NCBI GenBank assembly: GCA_029884455.1
Contig: JAOUHU010000023.1
Coordinates: 1 to 44,524 of the forward strand
DNA: 44,524 bases
Source of the DNA: Gammaproteobacteria bacterium
GTDB lineage: Bacteria; Pseudomonadota; Gammaproteobacteria; Steroidobacterales; Woeseiaceae
Direction: 5' to 3'
Shown in pieces: positions 1 to 8,618 of this stretch. A program made the translations under genes and the position numbers. The stretch's first letter is position 1, and every line of letters starts with the position of its first letter. A model generated the notes under the pieces. It saw only the letters and a list, made by a program, of their open reading frames with translations, made no database searches and was not told where the DNA came from.

Positions 1-600
1 GTTGCGGCAGTAACGGTCCCGGTGACATTGAAAATACGTACCGGCTGGGATATGGCGCATCGCAACGGACCTCAAGTGGCGCGTATCGCCGAACAAAGCG
101 GCATCCAGGCGATTGCCGTACACGGCCGGACGCGCGCGTGCCGATTCAAAGGCAATGCGGAATACGACACGATTGCGCGCATCAAGAGCGACGTTGGCAT
201 TCCGGTTTTCGCCAACGGAGATATCACCACTTTGGAGAAGTCACTTGAAGTTTTGCGACTAACCAATGCAGATGGCTTGATGATCGGGCGCGGCGCGCAA
301 GGTCGGCCGTGGATTTTTCGCGAACTGCTGGAGTTTCACCGCAGCGGAAAAATCACACCGCTAGAAAAAAATGAATTGCGTGATACTATGCTCGACCACC
401 TTGAAGACTTGCACCGTTTCTACGGAGATAGTTTGGGCTTGAAGGTGGCTCGAAAGCATTTGACCTGGTACAGCAAACAACTCGACAACGCAGGCGAGTT
501 CAGATACCAGGCAGTGCGCGTCGACAGTACACAAGAACAGATTCGATTAGTCCGGGAATACTTTGACCGCGCAGACGGAGGTATTTCCAAGGCGGCTTGA
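1..600 (+). CDS. dusB: tRNA-dihydrouridine synthase B, C-terminal part (cut by window edge)
   Basis: DusB is an FMN enzyme that reduces specific uridines of tRNA to dihydrouridine. The frame is open from base 1 to the TGA at 598-600, so 199 residues are visible, roughly the last 60 % of a family member of about 320 residues. Numbering from the window start, the TIM-barrel signatures are KIRTGWD (11-17), VHGRTR (40-45), NGDI (72-75) and the flavin-phosphate loop IGRGAQGRPW (95-104). The C-terminal part is the all-helical tRNA-binding domain. The catalytic-cysteine region lies upstream, outside the window. Thirteen bases separate it from fis, the classical gammaproteobacterial dusB-fis operon, in which fis is expressed from the promoter ahead of dusB. 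The identification is firm; only the true start is unseen. Confidence 0.96.
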   Translation, partial: VAAVTVPVTLKIRTGWDMAHRNGPQVARIAEQSGIQAIAVHGRTRACRFKGNAEYDTIARIKSDVGIPVFANGDITTLEKSLEVLRLTNADGLMIGRGAQGRPWIFRELLEFHRSGKITPLEKNELRDTMLDHLEDLHRFYGDSLGLKVARKHLTWYSKQLDNAGEFRYQAVRVDSTQEQIRLVREYFDRADGGISKAA

Positions 601-612
601 TCGTTACAGGAT

Positions 613-879
613 TTGACCAACGTGGCCCAGAAAAAAGAAAACATCGGCAACCAATCGCTCCACAAGCACACCGAAGACGCACTCAAAGTCTATTTTCAAA
701 GCCTGAATGGCGACCGCCCGGGCGATTTGTACGAACTCGTGATGGGCGAAGTTGAACGGCCCCTGTTCAAGGCGGTTCTGGATTACACACAAGGCAACCA
801 GAGCCAGGCGGCCGGCATCCTGGGTCTCAACCGCGGCACATTGCGCAAGAAACTGCGTTACTACTCATTGATTCAATAG
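613..879 (+). CDS. fis: Nucleoid-associated DNA-binding protein Fis
   Basis: Fis is a homodimeric nucleoid protein that bends DNA and activates or represses many growth-phase promoters. This 88-residue version ends in the diagnostic helix-turn-helix: [12 protein letters not shown] followed by [11 protein letters not shown], nearly the same as E. coli Fis (98 residues). The N-terminal dimerisation region is slightly shorter than in E. coli. Start choice is uncertain. TTG at 613 is used here, but AGG at 608-610 is only 2 bases from it; the in-frame GTG at 622 has the same AGG 11 bases upstream, giving 85 residues. The gene sits just downstream of dusB and 10 bases ahead of the chosen purH start, so growth-linked co-expression with purine synthesis is plausible. 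Confidence 0.95.
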   Translation: MTNVAQKKENIGNQSLHKHTEDALKVYFQSLNGDRPGDLYELVMGEVERPLFKAVLDYTQGNQSQAAGILGLNRGTLRKKLRYYSLIQ

Positions 880-889
880 GTGCTTGTTC

Positions 890-2437
890 ATGTTGACGGT
901 GCGCCGGGCGCTATTGAGCGTGTCCGACAAGCATGGCCTGATTCCGTTTGCGACAGGGCTTGGCCAACTCGGTGTCGAAATTCTCTCCACCGGCGGAACC
1001 TGTCGCGCCCTGCGCGACGCCGGCATCGACGTCATCGAAGTCAGCGAGAAGACCGGCTTTCCCGAGATCATGGACGGGCGCGTGAAGACGCTGCACCCGG
1101 TCGTTCACGGTGGTCTGCTGGGCCGGCGCGGCATCGACGACGCGGTGATGCGTGAGCACGGCATCGAGCCAATTGATTTACTGGTCGTGAATCTGTACCC
1201 GTTTGAACAGACCATTGCACGCCGCGACGCCAGCGTCGACGACGCCATCGAAAACATCGATATTGGCGGACCCGCGATGATTCGCGCCGCCTCGAAAAAT
1301 CACGACGGCGTCGCCGTCGTGGTCGACCCGGATGACTATGCGGCGGTACTCGACGCAATGAAGGATCGGGTGTTATCACCGGAGATGCGGCGCCGGCTCG
1401 CGGCCAAGGCCTATGCGCACACCGCGAGCTATGACACCGCCATCAGCAAGTACCTGTCTGCCACGCTCGGCGATGATCCACTCGGTGAGCGTTTCCTGTA
1501 TTCCGGCAAACTGCTCGAGCGCATGCGCTACGGCGAAAATCCGCACCAGGATGCCGCGTTTTACATTGACCAGCGCGCGCCAAAAGGCTCGCTCGCCAGG
1601 GCCACACAGTTGCAGGGCAAGGCATTGTCGTACAACAACATTGCCGACAGTGACGCGGCTCTCGAGTGCGTGCGCCAGTTCGATGCGCCGGCCTGCGTGA
1701 TCGTGAAGCACGCCAATCCCTGCGGTGTGGCGCTCGCGGCAGATATTCACGTGGCCTATGAGAAAGCCTATCGCACCGATCCGACCTCGGCCTTCGGCGG
1801 CATCATTGCCTTCAATCGACCGCTCGATGCGAAAACCGCGAAAGCGATCATCGAGCAGCAATTCGTCGAAGTGATCGTGGCACCTGACATTGCGGCCGAT
1901 GCAGCTGATGTCCTCGCAGAAAAGAAAAATGTGCGCGTACTCGATACCGGTCCGTGGGAAGCGGCGGCGGGCGCGCAGGAATTCAAGAAAGTGTCGGGTG
2001 GGCTGCTGGTGCAAAACAGCGACACAGGCAAGATCCTGGCGAGCGACCTCAGGGTCGTGACCCAGGTTTCGCCGACGCCGAAGCAAATTGATGACCTGTT
2101 GTTCGCCTGGACGGTGGTCAAGTACGTCAAGTCGAACGCCATCGTATTTTGCAAAGACGGGATGACCATTGGTGTTGGCGCCGGGCAGATGAGCCGCATT
2201 TACAGCACGAAAATCGCGGCGATCAAGGCGGCCGATGAGGGCCTGGACGTCACTGGCTCGGTCATGGCCTCGGACGCCTTTTTCCCGTTTCGCGATGGCA
2301 TCGATGCGGCCGCCGAGACCGGCATCGCGGCGATTATTCAACCCGGCGGCTCGATGCGCGACGACGAGGTAATTGCGGCCGCCAACGAGCATGGTCTGGC
2401 GATGGTGTTTACCGGCATGCGACACTTCCGCCACTAG
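890..2437 (+). CDS. purH: Bifunctional AICAR formyltransferase / IMP cyclohydrolase
   Basis: PurH catalyses the last two steps of IMP synthesis: formylation of AICAR with 10-formyl-THF, then cyclisation. The product is 515 residues from the ATG at 890; a TTG at 884 is in frame, but alignment with the usual start ([11 protein letters not shown] at residues 4-14) favours 890. The N-terminal MGS-like cyclohydrolase domain spans about 1-145 and contains VKTLHP (Lys66) and NLYPF (101-105). The transformylase domain follows, with RYGENPHQ (213-220) and catalytic Lys273-His274 in KHANPCG. Length and motifs are complete. It is followed after 38 bases by purD, the common purH-purD pair. Confidence 0.98.
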   Translation: MLTVRRALLSVSDKHGLIPFATGLGQLGVEILSTGGTCRALRDAGIDVIEVSEKTGFPEIMDGRVKTLHPVVHGGLLGRRGIDDAVMREHGIEPIDLLVVNLYPFEQTIARRDASVDDAIENIDIGGPAMIRAASKNHDGVAVVVDPDDYAAVLDAMKDRVLSPEMRRRLAAKAYAHTASYDTAISKYLSATLGDDPLGERFLYSGKLLERMRYGENPHQDAAFYIDQRAPKGSLARATQLQGKALSYNNIADSDAALECVRQFDAPACVIVKHANPCGVALAADIHVAYEKAYRTDPTSAFGGIIAFNRPLDAKTAKAIIEQQFVEVIVAPDIAADAADVLAEKKNVRVLDTGPWEAAAGAQEFKKVSGGLLVQNSDTGKILASDLRVVTQVSPTPKQIDDLLFAWTVVKYVKSNAIVFCKDGMTIGVGAGQMSRIYSTKIAAIKAADEGLDVTGSVMASDAFFPFRDGIDAAAETGIAAIIQPGGSMRDDEVIAAANEHGLAMVFTGMRHFRH

Positions 2438-2475
2438 GAGGCACTCTGCCACAGCAGCCCCCTACCGGGTGAATT

Positions 2476-3768
2476 ATGCAAGTACTGATTATTGGCGGCG
2501 GTGGACGCGAACACGCACTTGCCTGGAAGTGCGCACAGTCTGTTGCTGTTGATATTGTTTTCGTAGCACCGGGCAACGCCGGCACCGCGCGCGAAAGCAA
2601 GTGCGTAAACGTTGCCATCGATGCGGACGACATTGAGGGCCTCGCAATGTTTGCCCGCGATGAAGGCATCGAGTTGACCATCGTTGGCCCCGAAGCGCCG
2701 CTGGTCGCTGGCATCAAGGATCACTTCGATACGCTCGGCCTGCCCTGCTTCGGCCCCAGTGCGGCAGCCGCCCGGCTCGAAGGCTCGAAAGCCTTTACCA
2801 AGGATTTTCTTGCACGGCACGCGATCCCGACCGCGGCGTACCGGAACTTCACCGATCTGCCGGCGGCGCTTGCCTATATCCGCGCGCAAGGCGCGCCGAT
2901 CGTGATCAAGGCCGATGGCCTCGCTGCGGGCAAAGGCGTAGTCGTGGCAGAGACGCTTGCCGAAGCTGAAGCCGCCGCCACCGAGATGCTGGCCGGCAAC
3001 AAATTCGGCGCTGCCGGTGCGCGCATCGTCGTGGAGGAGTTTCTCGTTGGCGAGGAGGCAAGTTTCATCGTGATCTCCGACGGCACCACGGTGCTGCCGA
3101 TGGCGACTTCGCAGGACCACAAGGCGCGCGATGAGGGCGATGCCGGCCCGAACACGGGTGGTATGGGCGCGTATTCGCCAGCGCCCGTCGTGACACCCGA
3201 GATTGAAAGACGCATCCTGGACGAAGTGATTCGCCCGACGCTAGCCGGCATGAAGGCCGATGGCACGAATTACCTGGGCTTCCTGTACGCCGGTCTCATG
3301 GTGATGGCGGACGGCACACCCAAGGTCATCGAATTCAACTGCCGCATGGGCGACCCGGAGACGCAACCGATCATGGCGCGACTGCAATCCGACCTGGTGA
3401 CGATCTGCCAGGCGACGCTCAACGGCACGCTCGCAGAGCAAACCGCCGGGTGGGACGCGCGTGCTGCACTCGGTGTGGTGCTGGCCGCCGGGGGCTACCC
3501 CGAAAAATATGCAAAGGGCAGGACCATCTCAGGGCTTGAAAAGGCCGATGGCGATGCGCGAAAGGTCTTTCATGCCGGCACCCGTAACGAAGGTGCGGGC
3601 GTTGTGACCAATGGCGGGCGTGTCTTGTGCGCGGTCGGCCTTGGCGACACGGTTGCGGCCGCGGCGAGCGAGGCCTATCGCGCCGTCGATCAGATCCACT
3701 GGGACGATGTGTACTGCCGTCGCGACATCGGCCACCGCGCGATTGCGCGCGAGCGTGCGGCAGGCTAA
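2476..3768 (+). CDS. purD: Phosphoribosylamine-glycine ligase (GAR synthetase)
   Basis: PurD joins glycine to phosphoribosylamine using ATP, the second step of purine synthesis. The 430-residue product starts MQVLIIGGGGREHA, the conserved N-domain glycine loop (7-14). It carries the ATP-grasp core, with the GADR-type loop around DEGDAGPNTGGMGAYSP and the metal-binding EFNCRMGDPETQP. The length matches the family. The 38-base gap after purH shows no terminator, so the two genes are probably co-transcribed. moeA begins four bases after the purD stop, so the purine transcript probably continues into moeA. Confidence 0.98.
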   Translation: MQVLIIGGGGREHALAWKCAQSVAVDIVFVAPGNAGTARESKCVNVAIDADDIEGLAMFARDEGIELTIVGPEAPLVAGIKDHFDTLGLPCFGPSAAAARLEGSKAFTKDFLARHAIPTAAYRNFTDLPAALAYIRAQGAPIVIKADGLAAGKGVVVAETLAEAEAAATEMLAGNKFGAAGARIVVEEFLVGEEASFIVISDGTTVLPMATSQDHKARDEGDAGPNTGGMGAYSPAPVVTPEIERRILDEVIRPTLAGMKADGTNYLGFLYAGLMVMADGTPKVIEFNCRMGDPETQPIMARLQSDLVTICQATLNGTLAEQTAGWDARAALGVVLAAGGYPEKYAKGRTISGLEKADGDARKVFHAGTRNEGAGVVTNGGRVLCAVGLGDTVAAAASEAYRAVDQIHWDDVYCRRDIGHRAIARERAAG

Positions 3769-3772
3769 GGCC

Positions 3773-4969
3773 ATGCTGACGACCGCCGAGGCCAGTGCTG
3801 CGATTCTCGCCGTGATAACGGGCGCGAAAACGGAAACTGTCGCGCTGGAAAAAGCCCATGGCCGCGTGCTGCGACAATCCGTTGTCGCGGAACGCGACCA
3901 GCCGCCATTCGATCGTGTGACCATGGACGGCATCGCGTTGTCGTTCGCCGAATTCGCCGGCGGCACACGGCGGTTTCCCGTCCAGGCGTTGCAGGCGGCG
4001 GGCGATCCGGCGCTGACACTGGAGGCGGGAAACTGCATCGAGATCATGACCGGCGCCTCACTGCCCGCAGGTGCCGACTGTATCGTGCCGGTCGAGCGCG
4101 TCGGCGTGCAGGATGGTGTGGCGACGATTGAAAATGACTACGCTGCAACGGCACGGCAGTTTGTGCACGCGCGCGGTTCTGACCATGTGCAAGGCACCGA
4201 ATTGCTGCGCCCCGGCACGCGCATCTCGCCGGTGGACATTGCCATCATTGCCTCGTGCGGCTTGCGCGACGTTGTCGTCAGCCAGCAACCAACCATTCGT
4301 GTTATCTCAACCGGCAACGAACTGGTGCCGGCCGGTGCACCGATCGAGCCGCACCAGATCCGCATGTCGAACGGCCCGGCAATGGTCGCGTTGCTCGAGC
4401 AGCACGGTTTCACCAACTGCAGTCACCACCACATCGTCGACGAACCAGCGCTGCTGCGCGAGCGCATCGCCGGACATCTTGACGAAGCGAATGTGCTGAT
4501 TCTGTCGGGCGGCGTGTCAATGGGTAAAGCGGACTACGTGCCTGGGGTGCTGAAGGAGCTCGGCGTGGAGGTTATCTTCCACAAGGTCAGCCAGCGCCCG
4601 GGCAAGCCGATGTGGTTCGGCATGGGACCGGGTGGCCAGGCCGTGTTCGCGTTGCCCGGCAACCCGGTCTCTTCGCTGGTCTGTTGCCGTCAGTACGTGC
4701 TGCCGGCGCTGTATCGTGCGTCCGGCCTGCGCGACGCGCCACCGGAGTTTGCGAGCCTGGCGCAGGCAGTGACGTTCAGCCCGGCGTTGACTTTTTTCCT
4801 GCCCGTGAAGCTCGTCTCCGCTGTCGGCGGCCAGACGCTCGCAATGCCCGTGCACACGAACACCTCGGGCGACTTCGCGGCACTCACCGGTACCGCGGGC
4901 TATGTCGAACTCGCGCTGGAGGAATCCAGCTTCCCGGCCGGTACCGGCGCAAGACTGCATCGCTGGTAG
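3773..4969 (+). CDS. moeA: Molybdopterin molybdenumtransferase MoeA
   Basis: MoeA inserts molybdate into adenylylated molybdopterin to make the molybdenum cofactor. The frame is open well upstream into purD, but ATG 3773, just after the purD stop, gives the expected N-terminus (TAEASAAIL) and a normal 398 residues. Family signatures are the PPFDRVTMDGIA segment near residue 45, MTGASLPAGADCIVPVE near 90, the MoCF-domain STGNEL and LSGGVSMGKADYVPG, and the late KVSQRPGKPMWFG and FALPGNPVSS. No other cofactor-synthesis genes are nearby, so it appears to ride on the purine operon. MoeA and the gephyrin E domain are the same family, and nothing suggests a different role. Confidence 0.95.
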   Translation: MLTTAEASAAILAVITGAKTETVALEKAHGRVLRQSVVAERDQPPFDRVTMDGIALSFAEFAGGTRRFPVQALQAAGDPALTLEAGNCIEIMTGASLPAGADCIVPVERVGVQDGVATIENDYAATARQFVHARGSDHVQGTELLRPGTRISPVDIAIIASCGLRDVVVSQQPTIRVISTGNELVPAGAPIEPHQIRMSNGPAMVALLEQHGFTNCSHHHIVDEPALLRERIAGHLDEANVLILSGGVSMGKADYVPGVLKELGVEVIFHKVSQRPGKPMWFGMGPGGQAVFALPGNPVSSLVCCRQYVLPALYRASGLRDAPPEFASLAQAVTFSPALTFFLPVKLVSAVGGQTLAMPVHTNTSGDFAALTGTAGYVELALEESSFPAGTGARLHRW

Positions 4970-5161
4970 ATGAGCGGCCTGCTCGAACAATTGATCGATT
5001 GCCCCTACTGCGGCGAGAGCATTGTCGTACTCATCGACGAGTCAGTACCAGAGCAGAGCTATGTCGAAGATTGCCAGGTGTGTTGCCGGCCGATCGTCAT
5101 TGTGACGACAGAGGATCTCGACGGCAACATGGCGCTAAGTGTGCGCGGCGAAAACGAGTAA
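4970..5161 (+). CDS. CPXCG-type small cysteine-rich zinc protein
   Basis: This 63-residue protein of unknown function has two cysteine pairs, CPYC (11-14) and CQVCC (35-39), arranged like a small zinc ribbon. It matches the CPXCG-motif cysteine-rich family common in gammaproteobacteria, whose members are about 60-70 residues. The ATG at 4970 directly follows the moeA stop (4967-4969), so translation is likely coupled. The rest is acidic and has no membrane segment or signal peptide. Zinc binding is inferred from the cysteine spacing; no biochemical role is known to me. The next 124 bases (5162-5285) hold no gene I can support. Confidence 0.85.
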   Translation: MSGLLEQLIDCPYCGESIVVLIDESVPEQSYVEDCQVCCRPIVIVTTEDLDGNMALSVRGENE

Positions 5162-5285
5162 CAGGTTTGTGTGCACGAACAGGTCTGGTGCCCACCGGGG
5201 TTCCGTCACGGTTCTTGCAGCGGCAACAATCGCGCCTTAAGCTAGTCGGCATCAGCGCATCGGCGCCAGGCAGCATTCCAGATCA

Positions 5286-5678
5286 ATGAAGAAACTTGTA
5301 ACTGGTGCTCTCCTCATTGCCGGCGCCATAAATCTTTACCCGCTGGTCGGCGTCATCTCGGTCGATCAGCTTGAGAAGCTTTATGGTGTGTCCCTGGATA
5401 ATGGCGACCTCATTATTCTGATGAGACACCGGGCAATCCTGTTCGGCCTGCTGGGCACGTTTCTTATCTATGCTGCGTTTCGGAACTCGATCCAGGTACT
5501 GGCATGTATTGCCGGGCTGGTCAGCATGATTTCGTTCATCGCCCTGGCATATACAGCCGGTTACTTCGGCACAGCACTGAACAAGGCCATGATCACCGAC
5601 GTCATCGGTTCGGTCGCATTGGTGGCTGTTTTGCTCATTCGCTGGATGCGGCCGCTTCCCCGAGAGTCGACCTGGTAA
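5286..5678 (+). CDS. Small four-helix membrane protein, unknown function
   Basis: The 130-residue product has four hydrophobic stretches (about 5-25, 48-68, 71-92 and 103-122), which suggests four inner-membrane helices with short loops. The region between helices 1 and 2 holds LEKLYGVSLDNGDLIILMRHR, the only clearly polar conserved-looking part, split here as LEKLYGVSLDN then GDLIILMRHR. The end is basic (RWMRPLPRESTW), as expected for a cytoplasmic tail. It is a recognisable type of small proteobacterial membrane protein, but I cannot assign a function. It lies 29 bases ahead of the VOC-domain gene and may share its transcript. Confidence 0.75.
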   Translation: MKKLVTGALLIAGAINLYPLVGVISVDQLEKLYGVSLDNGDLIILMRHRAILFGLLGTFLIYAAFRNSIQVLACIAGLVSMISFIALAYTAGYFGTALNKAMITDVIGSVALVAVLLIRWMRPLPRESTW

Positions 5679-5707
5679 TTTCATTCGCCACCAGAGGAGC
5701 AATTAAG

Positions 5708-6289
5708 ATGTCACAAAATCAAGCGCCCAGACTCGCACATGTCGTCTATCGGACGCGCAAATTCGAGCAAATGCTGGCCTGGTACAAGGAAGTATTCCAT
5801 GCCACGGTACAGCATGAAAATCCGGTTATTGCCTTCCTCACCTACGACGACGAGCATCACCGGCTGGCATTTATCGACCTGGCCGTCGTACAACCAGACG
5901 GAAAGGATTCGCAGAAACATGGGCTTGTTGGCGTCGAGCATATCGCCTACACCTATGCGTCACTCGAGGACCTGTTCGAGAACTACACGCGCCTCAAGTC
6001 GGCGGGTATCTTGCCTTACTGGTGCATCCACCATGGTCTGACGATCTCAATGTATTACGCAGACCCTGACGGCAATCAGCTTGAGTTCCAGATTGACTGC
6101 TTCAAGTCCACGGAGGAGAGCAACGCCTACATTCGCGGCCCGATGTTTGGCATCAACCCGGTGGGAGTGGAGTTTGATCCCGAGGACTGGCTAAACCGTG
6201 TACACGCCGGCGTGTCATTTTCCGACTTTCTTGTGCGCCGGGTACACGAACCGGTTTCCCCGATTCGTGGCGCCCTGAGTACGGCCTAG
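5708..6289 (+). CDS. VOC-superfamily protein (glyoxalase / extradiol dioxygenase fold)
   Basis: The 193-residue protein has the paired beta-alpha-beta-beta-beta modules of the vicinal oxygen chelate fold. Candidate metal ligands are His11 in LAHVVYRT, His in GVEHIAYT in the middle, and Glu in the late NQLEFQ. This His/His/Glu set is that of extradiol ring-cleavage dioxygenases, so an Fe(II) dioxygenase-like role is possible, but no substrate is evident. ATG 5708 is chosen because AGAGGAG (5692-5698) sits at good spacing and the motif lies near the N-terminus; the open frame upstream overlaps the membrane-protein gene. It may be co-transcribed with the genes either side. Confidence 0.85.
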   Translation: MSQNQAPRLAHVVYRTRKFEQMLAWYKEVFHATVQHENPVIAFLTYDDEHHRLAFIDLAVVQPDGKDSQKHGLVGVEHIAYTYASLEDLFENYTRLKSAGILPYWCIHHGLTISMYYADPDGNQLEFQIDCFKSTEESNAYIRGPMFGINPVGVEFDPEDWLNRVHAGVSFSDFLVRRVHEPVSPIRGALSTA

Positions 6290-6317
6290 CAAGCGCTTCA
6301 AGCGGACCCGGCGTGTC

Positions 6318-6899
6318 TTGTTAGCGCAATTCTCAATACGTCCGGCGCACAAGAGCGACGCCCGCCGGATCGCCGAGCTTTACAGAATTTCCTCCGACGG
6401 TGTTGCGGATTACATCTGGACGAAACTTGCGCGGCCCGGAGAGGCCATCCTTGACGTGGGGCAGCGACGATACGCACGCGAAGGCACGCCGTTTAGCTAC
6501 GAGAACTGCAAGCTGGTGGAGCTGCAGGGATCGGTCGTAGGAATGTTGGTCGCATTCCCGATGGCAGTCGACGAGGAATATGAGGAGAGCGATCCGATTC
6601 TTGTTCCCTATAGCGTGCTCGAAGAGGACCAGAGTTACTACGTCTGCGGGATGGCGGTGGATGAAAAGTACCGTGGCAGGGGCATTGGGGCGGGGCTGCT
6701 GGATGAGGCTGAGCGTACGGCGCGTCAGCTTGGCTTTCAGAAGCTCAGCCTGATCGTCTTCGAACAGAACATCGGAGCCCGGCGCCTGTACGAACGGCAC
6801 GGCTACGAGGAAAGGCGGCGTCACCCTGTGGTTCCGCATCCGTTGATCCACTACATCGGAGATGCGATTCTGATGGTGAAGAAACTTGAGCGGGCCTGA
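6318..6899 (+). CDS. GNAT-family N-acetyltransferase
   Basis: This is a 193-residue acetyl-CoA-dependent N-acetyltransferase. The acetyl-CoA pyrophosphate loop is clear: CGMAVDEKYRGRGIGAGLL, with R-G-R-G-I-G-A-G near residue 120, followed by the helix and the FEQNIGARRLYERHGY segment typical of motifs A and B. The N-terminus (SIRPAHKSDARRIAELY) is the usual first strand and helix. The start is uncertain: TTG 6318 is the best in-frame codon, with no convincing ribosome-binding site. The target is unknown; proteins of this subtype act on amines, amino acids or protein N-termini. Two inverted repeats follow the stop codon. Confidence 0.88.
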   Translation: MLAQFSIRPAHKSDARRIAELYRISSDGVADYIWTKLARPGEAILDVGQRRYAREGTPFSYENCKLVELQGSVVGMLVAFPMAVDEEYEESDPILVPYSVLEEDQSYYVCGMAVDEKYRGRGIGAGLLDEAERTARQLGFQKLSLIVFEQNIGARRLYERHGYEERRRHPVVPHPLIHYIGDAILMVKKLERA

Positions 6900-6914
6900 C
6901 CCGCCCGTTGCGAT

Positions 6915-6931
6915 TCGCCAGGTCCTGGCGA
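6915..6931 (+). terminator. Candidate hairpin after the GNAT gene
   Basis: TCGCCAGG and CCTGGCGA flank a single T, forming an eight-base inverted repeat. It can fold as a six-base stem with a five-base loop, followed by an AT-rich CAATTATTATT rather than a clean T run. It lies 16 bases after the GNAT stop and 87 bases before the CPBP gene. A second small repeat, GCGGG/CCCGC (6890-6904), spans the GNAT stop codon. Together they may end transcription, but the weak T tract keeps confidence low. Confidence 0.4.
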
Positions 6932-7018
6932 CAATTATTATTCACTGACCAATTAAACCGTTGCCGTCCCACTCGCATCATACTTGGCAATTGGCAATAA
7001 AAAGAAGGCAGCACCCAA

Positions 7019-7852
7019 ATGGACAACGGTTGCAACAAGAACGCCATTCGACTGTTTATCGCACTCGCTATCGGCTTCTCCTTACTGTATTGGGGCCTGT
7101 TTTGCCTGCATGGCCACGGCATGTTGCCCTTCGACCCGGCATCGGATCTTTTCGGAGCGTTAAGGGGCTATGGGCCCACCCTGGCTGCGCTTTTGACTGC
7201 AGCCGTAGTCTATGGCCGCAAAGGCCTGACAGAGCTGTGGCGACGGCTGAAAATGTGGCGTATCCCGCCCTGGTTACTCGCGTTGGCAATACTTGGCCCG
7301 ATGCTGGCCAGCCTCGTCTTGCTTCTTTTCATCCATATTGCGGGAGTAAACCTGACCCTGGCATCGCAAGGCGTGCCGCTGCCCAAGCTGATAATCATCT
7401 TCGTATTCTTCGCAATTGTTGATGGCCCTGTCGGCGAAGAAATTGGCTGGCGCGGTTTTCTCTTGCCTCGCTTGCTGGAAAAATATGGCGCGATTCACGC
7501 CTCGATCTTGTTGGGGATTGTCTGGTTCTTGTGGCATATCCCGCTGTATGCTGCCACGGACAAGGTTGACCTTAACCTGGCATTCTTTTCCAGCTATCTA
7601 CTGAACAACGTGGCGCTGTCGTTTCTGCATGCATGGTTTTTCTTGCGCTCAGGTGGCAGTGCATTGCTGGCAATAATCTTCCACACCGCCTGCAACTACG
7701 CTGTCTATCTTGCTGTCACATTCTATCCGAGCATTGAGCAATCGCCCCTTACGCAGCAGCTTTATGTTGGCATACTGGTATTCGCGGCGATCTTTGCAGG
7801 CCTTTCCATGTGGAGAAATCCAGCGCAAGGGCAGCGTGCAGCGAATGATTAA
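7019..7852 (+). CDS. CPBP-family intramembrane glutamic protease (Abi/CAAX-like)
   Basis: The 277-residue multi-pass membrane protein belongs to the CPBP family (type II CAAX prenyl protease and bacteriocin-processing enzymes). The three signature elements are present: EEIGWR (Glu140, Glu141, Arg145), the WFLWH helix (His173) and HTACN (His222, Asn226). About seven or eight hydrophobic helices are visible. Members cleave within the membrane; bacterial substrates are mostly unknown, and some members give bacteriocin self-immunity. No bacteriocin gene is adjacent. GAAGG lies a short distance before ATG 7019. It faces the regulator gene at 7898 across a 45-base convergent gap that holds only a short CGTAAT/ATTACG palindrome. 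Confidence 0.9.
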   Translation: MDNGCNKNAIRLFIALAIGFSLLYWGLFCLHGHGMLPFDPASDLFGALRGYGPTLAALLTAAVVYGRKGLTELWRRLKMWRIPPWLLALAILGPMLASLVLLLFIHIAGVNLTLASQGVPLPKLIIIFVFFAIVDGPVGEEIGWRGFLLPRLLEKYGAIHASILLGIVWFLWHIPLYAATDKVDLNLAFFSSYLLNNVALSFLHAWFFLRSGGSALLAIIFHTACNYAVYLAVTFYPSIEQSPLTQQLYVGILVFAAIFAGLSMWRNPAQGQRAAND

Positions 7853-7897
7853 ACGTAATCAATTACGCCGGTTACTCTTGAAGCAGGCACCCGAACG

Positions 7898-8512
7898 CTA
7901 ATCGAAGCGGTCCAGCGGGTAATGCGCCATCATCAGGCGATACCGGCGCAGCCCCTTCTCGTCCGGGCCTGATTCGGGATCCTCGTAACTCTGCAGTTGT
8001 TGCAATATGTCTTTGAGTTTTTCTCGCACCTCATCGATTTGCTCCTGGCTCAGGTGCATCTCGACATAGCTCAAAAGGCCCTCGTCCTCGAACAGCTTGT
8101 CAGCCCGATGCGTATCCAGGAGGCGCAGCATCTCCGACAGCGTATTGTCGAACACCGTGCGGATCATCGGCCGCAACGCGCTTTTCTGGTCAACCGTGCT
8201 CTCGTCCGAGAACAGGTCCGTAGCCGCCCGGAACTGCCGCGCAATCGCCTCATAGTATTTCTCGGTCGTGCCGCGATTCTTGCGCGTATGCATGAGCCGG
8301 ATTAGCCCGGCTTTTTCGAGCAGGCCCACGTGGTGATAAAGACGCGTGGGCTTCTCGCCGAGCGATGCGGCAACCTGCTTGGTGGTCATCGGTTCGGACG
8401 CCGCCAGGGCTTCGATAATGCGCATTCTCAGCGGGTGTGCGAGCGCCTTTACCTGCTCAATATCGCTAATCCGGTAGGAATCGAGCTGCGAGCTCTTCTT
8501 TTTTTTCGGCAT
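7898..8512 (-). CDS. ArsR-like winged-helix transcriptional regulator
   Basis: The 204-residue protein starts with a Lys/Ser-rich tail, then a winged-helix domain at about 17-95: VKALAHPLRMRIIEAL, then MTTKQVAASLGEKPTRLYHHVGLLEKAGLI and the wing HTRKNRGTTEKYYEA. This is the layout of ArsR/HTH_20-type repressors. The C-terminal half is mostly helical and acidic and may form a dimerisation or ligand-binding region; no metal-binding cysteines are seen. It is divergent from the MFS exporter, with start codons 106 bases apart and a large symmetric operator candidate between them. The likely role is local control of the exporter. The inducer is unknown. Confidence 0.88.
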   Translation of the reverse strand: MPKKKKSSQLDSYRISDIEQVKALAHPLRMRIIEALAASEPMTTKQVAASLGEKPTRLYHHVGLLEKAGLIRLMHTRKNRGTTEKYYEAIARQFRAATDLFSDESTVDQKSALRPMIRTVFDNTLSEMLRLLDTHRADKLFEDEGLLSYVEMHLSQEQIDEVREKLKDILQQLQSYEDPESGPDEKGLRRYRLMMAHYPLDRFD

Positions 8513-8550
8513 ATTTTCAAACAGTTAGCAAACGGGACCAGAAAACTATT

Positions 8551-8604
8551 GTTCACTCTCTTGTGATTATTCATGTTTTTTTGAATAATCACATCTACTT
8601 GAAC
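8551..8604. promoter_or_regulatory. Two-tier palindromic operator candidate
   Basis: A perfect 12-base inverted repeat, TGTGATTATTCA (8562-8573) and TGAATAATCACA (8582-8593), is separated by 8 bases. It is bracketed by an outer pair, GTTCA (8551-8555) and TGAAC (8600-8604), each exactly 6 bases from the inner arm. The 54-base element is therefore symmetric about one centre. It ends one base before the AAGGAG ribosome-binding site of the exporter and lies 38 bases from the regulator start. The position suits a regulator dimer or dimer pair blocking both promoters. An RNA hairpin is an alternative reading. Confidence 0.7.
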
Positions 8605-8618
8605 AAGGAGCAGTGTAC

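Noticed and set aside
1094..1108. Lys-to-Val change in the KTLHPKVHGG-like segment of PurH
   Set aside because: The functional lysine is Lys66 in VKTLHP, which is present; the changed position varies in the family.
1376..2452. Minus-strand open frame of 358 codons
   Set aside because: Antisense shadow of purH, with no motif.
4612..5289. Plus-strand 225-codon frame over the moeA end and CPXCG gene
   Set aside because: Out-of-frame shadow, with Arg/Ala-rich meaningless translation.
7854..7867. CGTAAT-CA-ATTACG palindrome between the CPBP and regulator genes
   Set aside because: Short, AT-rich, loop of two bases and no T run; too weak to call a terminator or operator.
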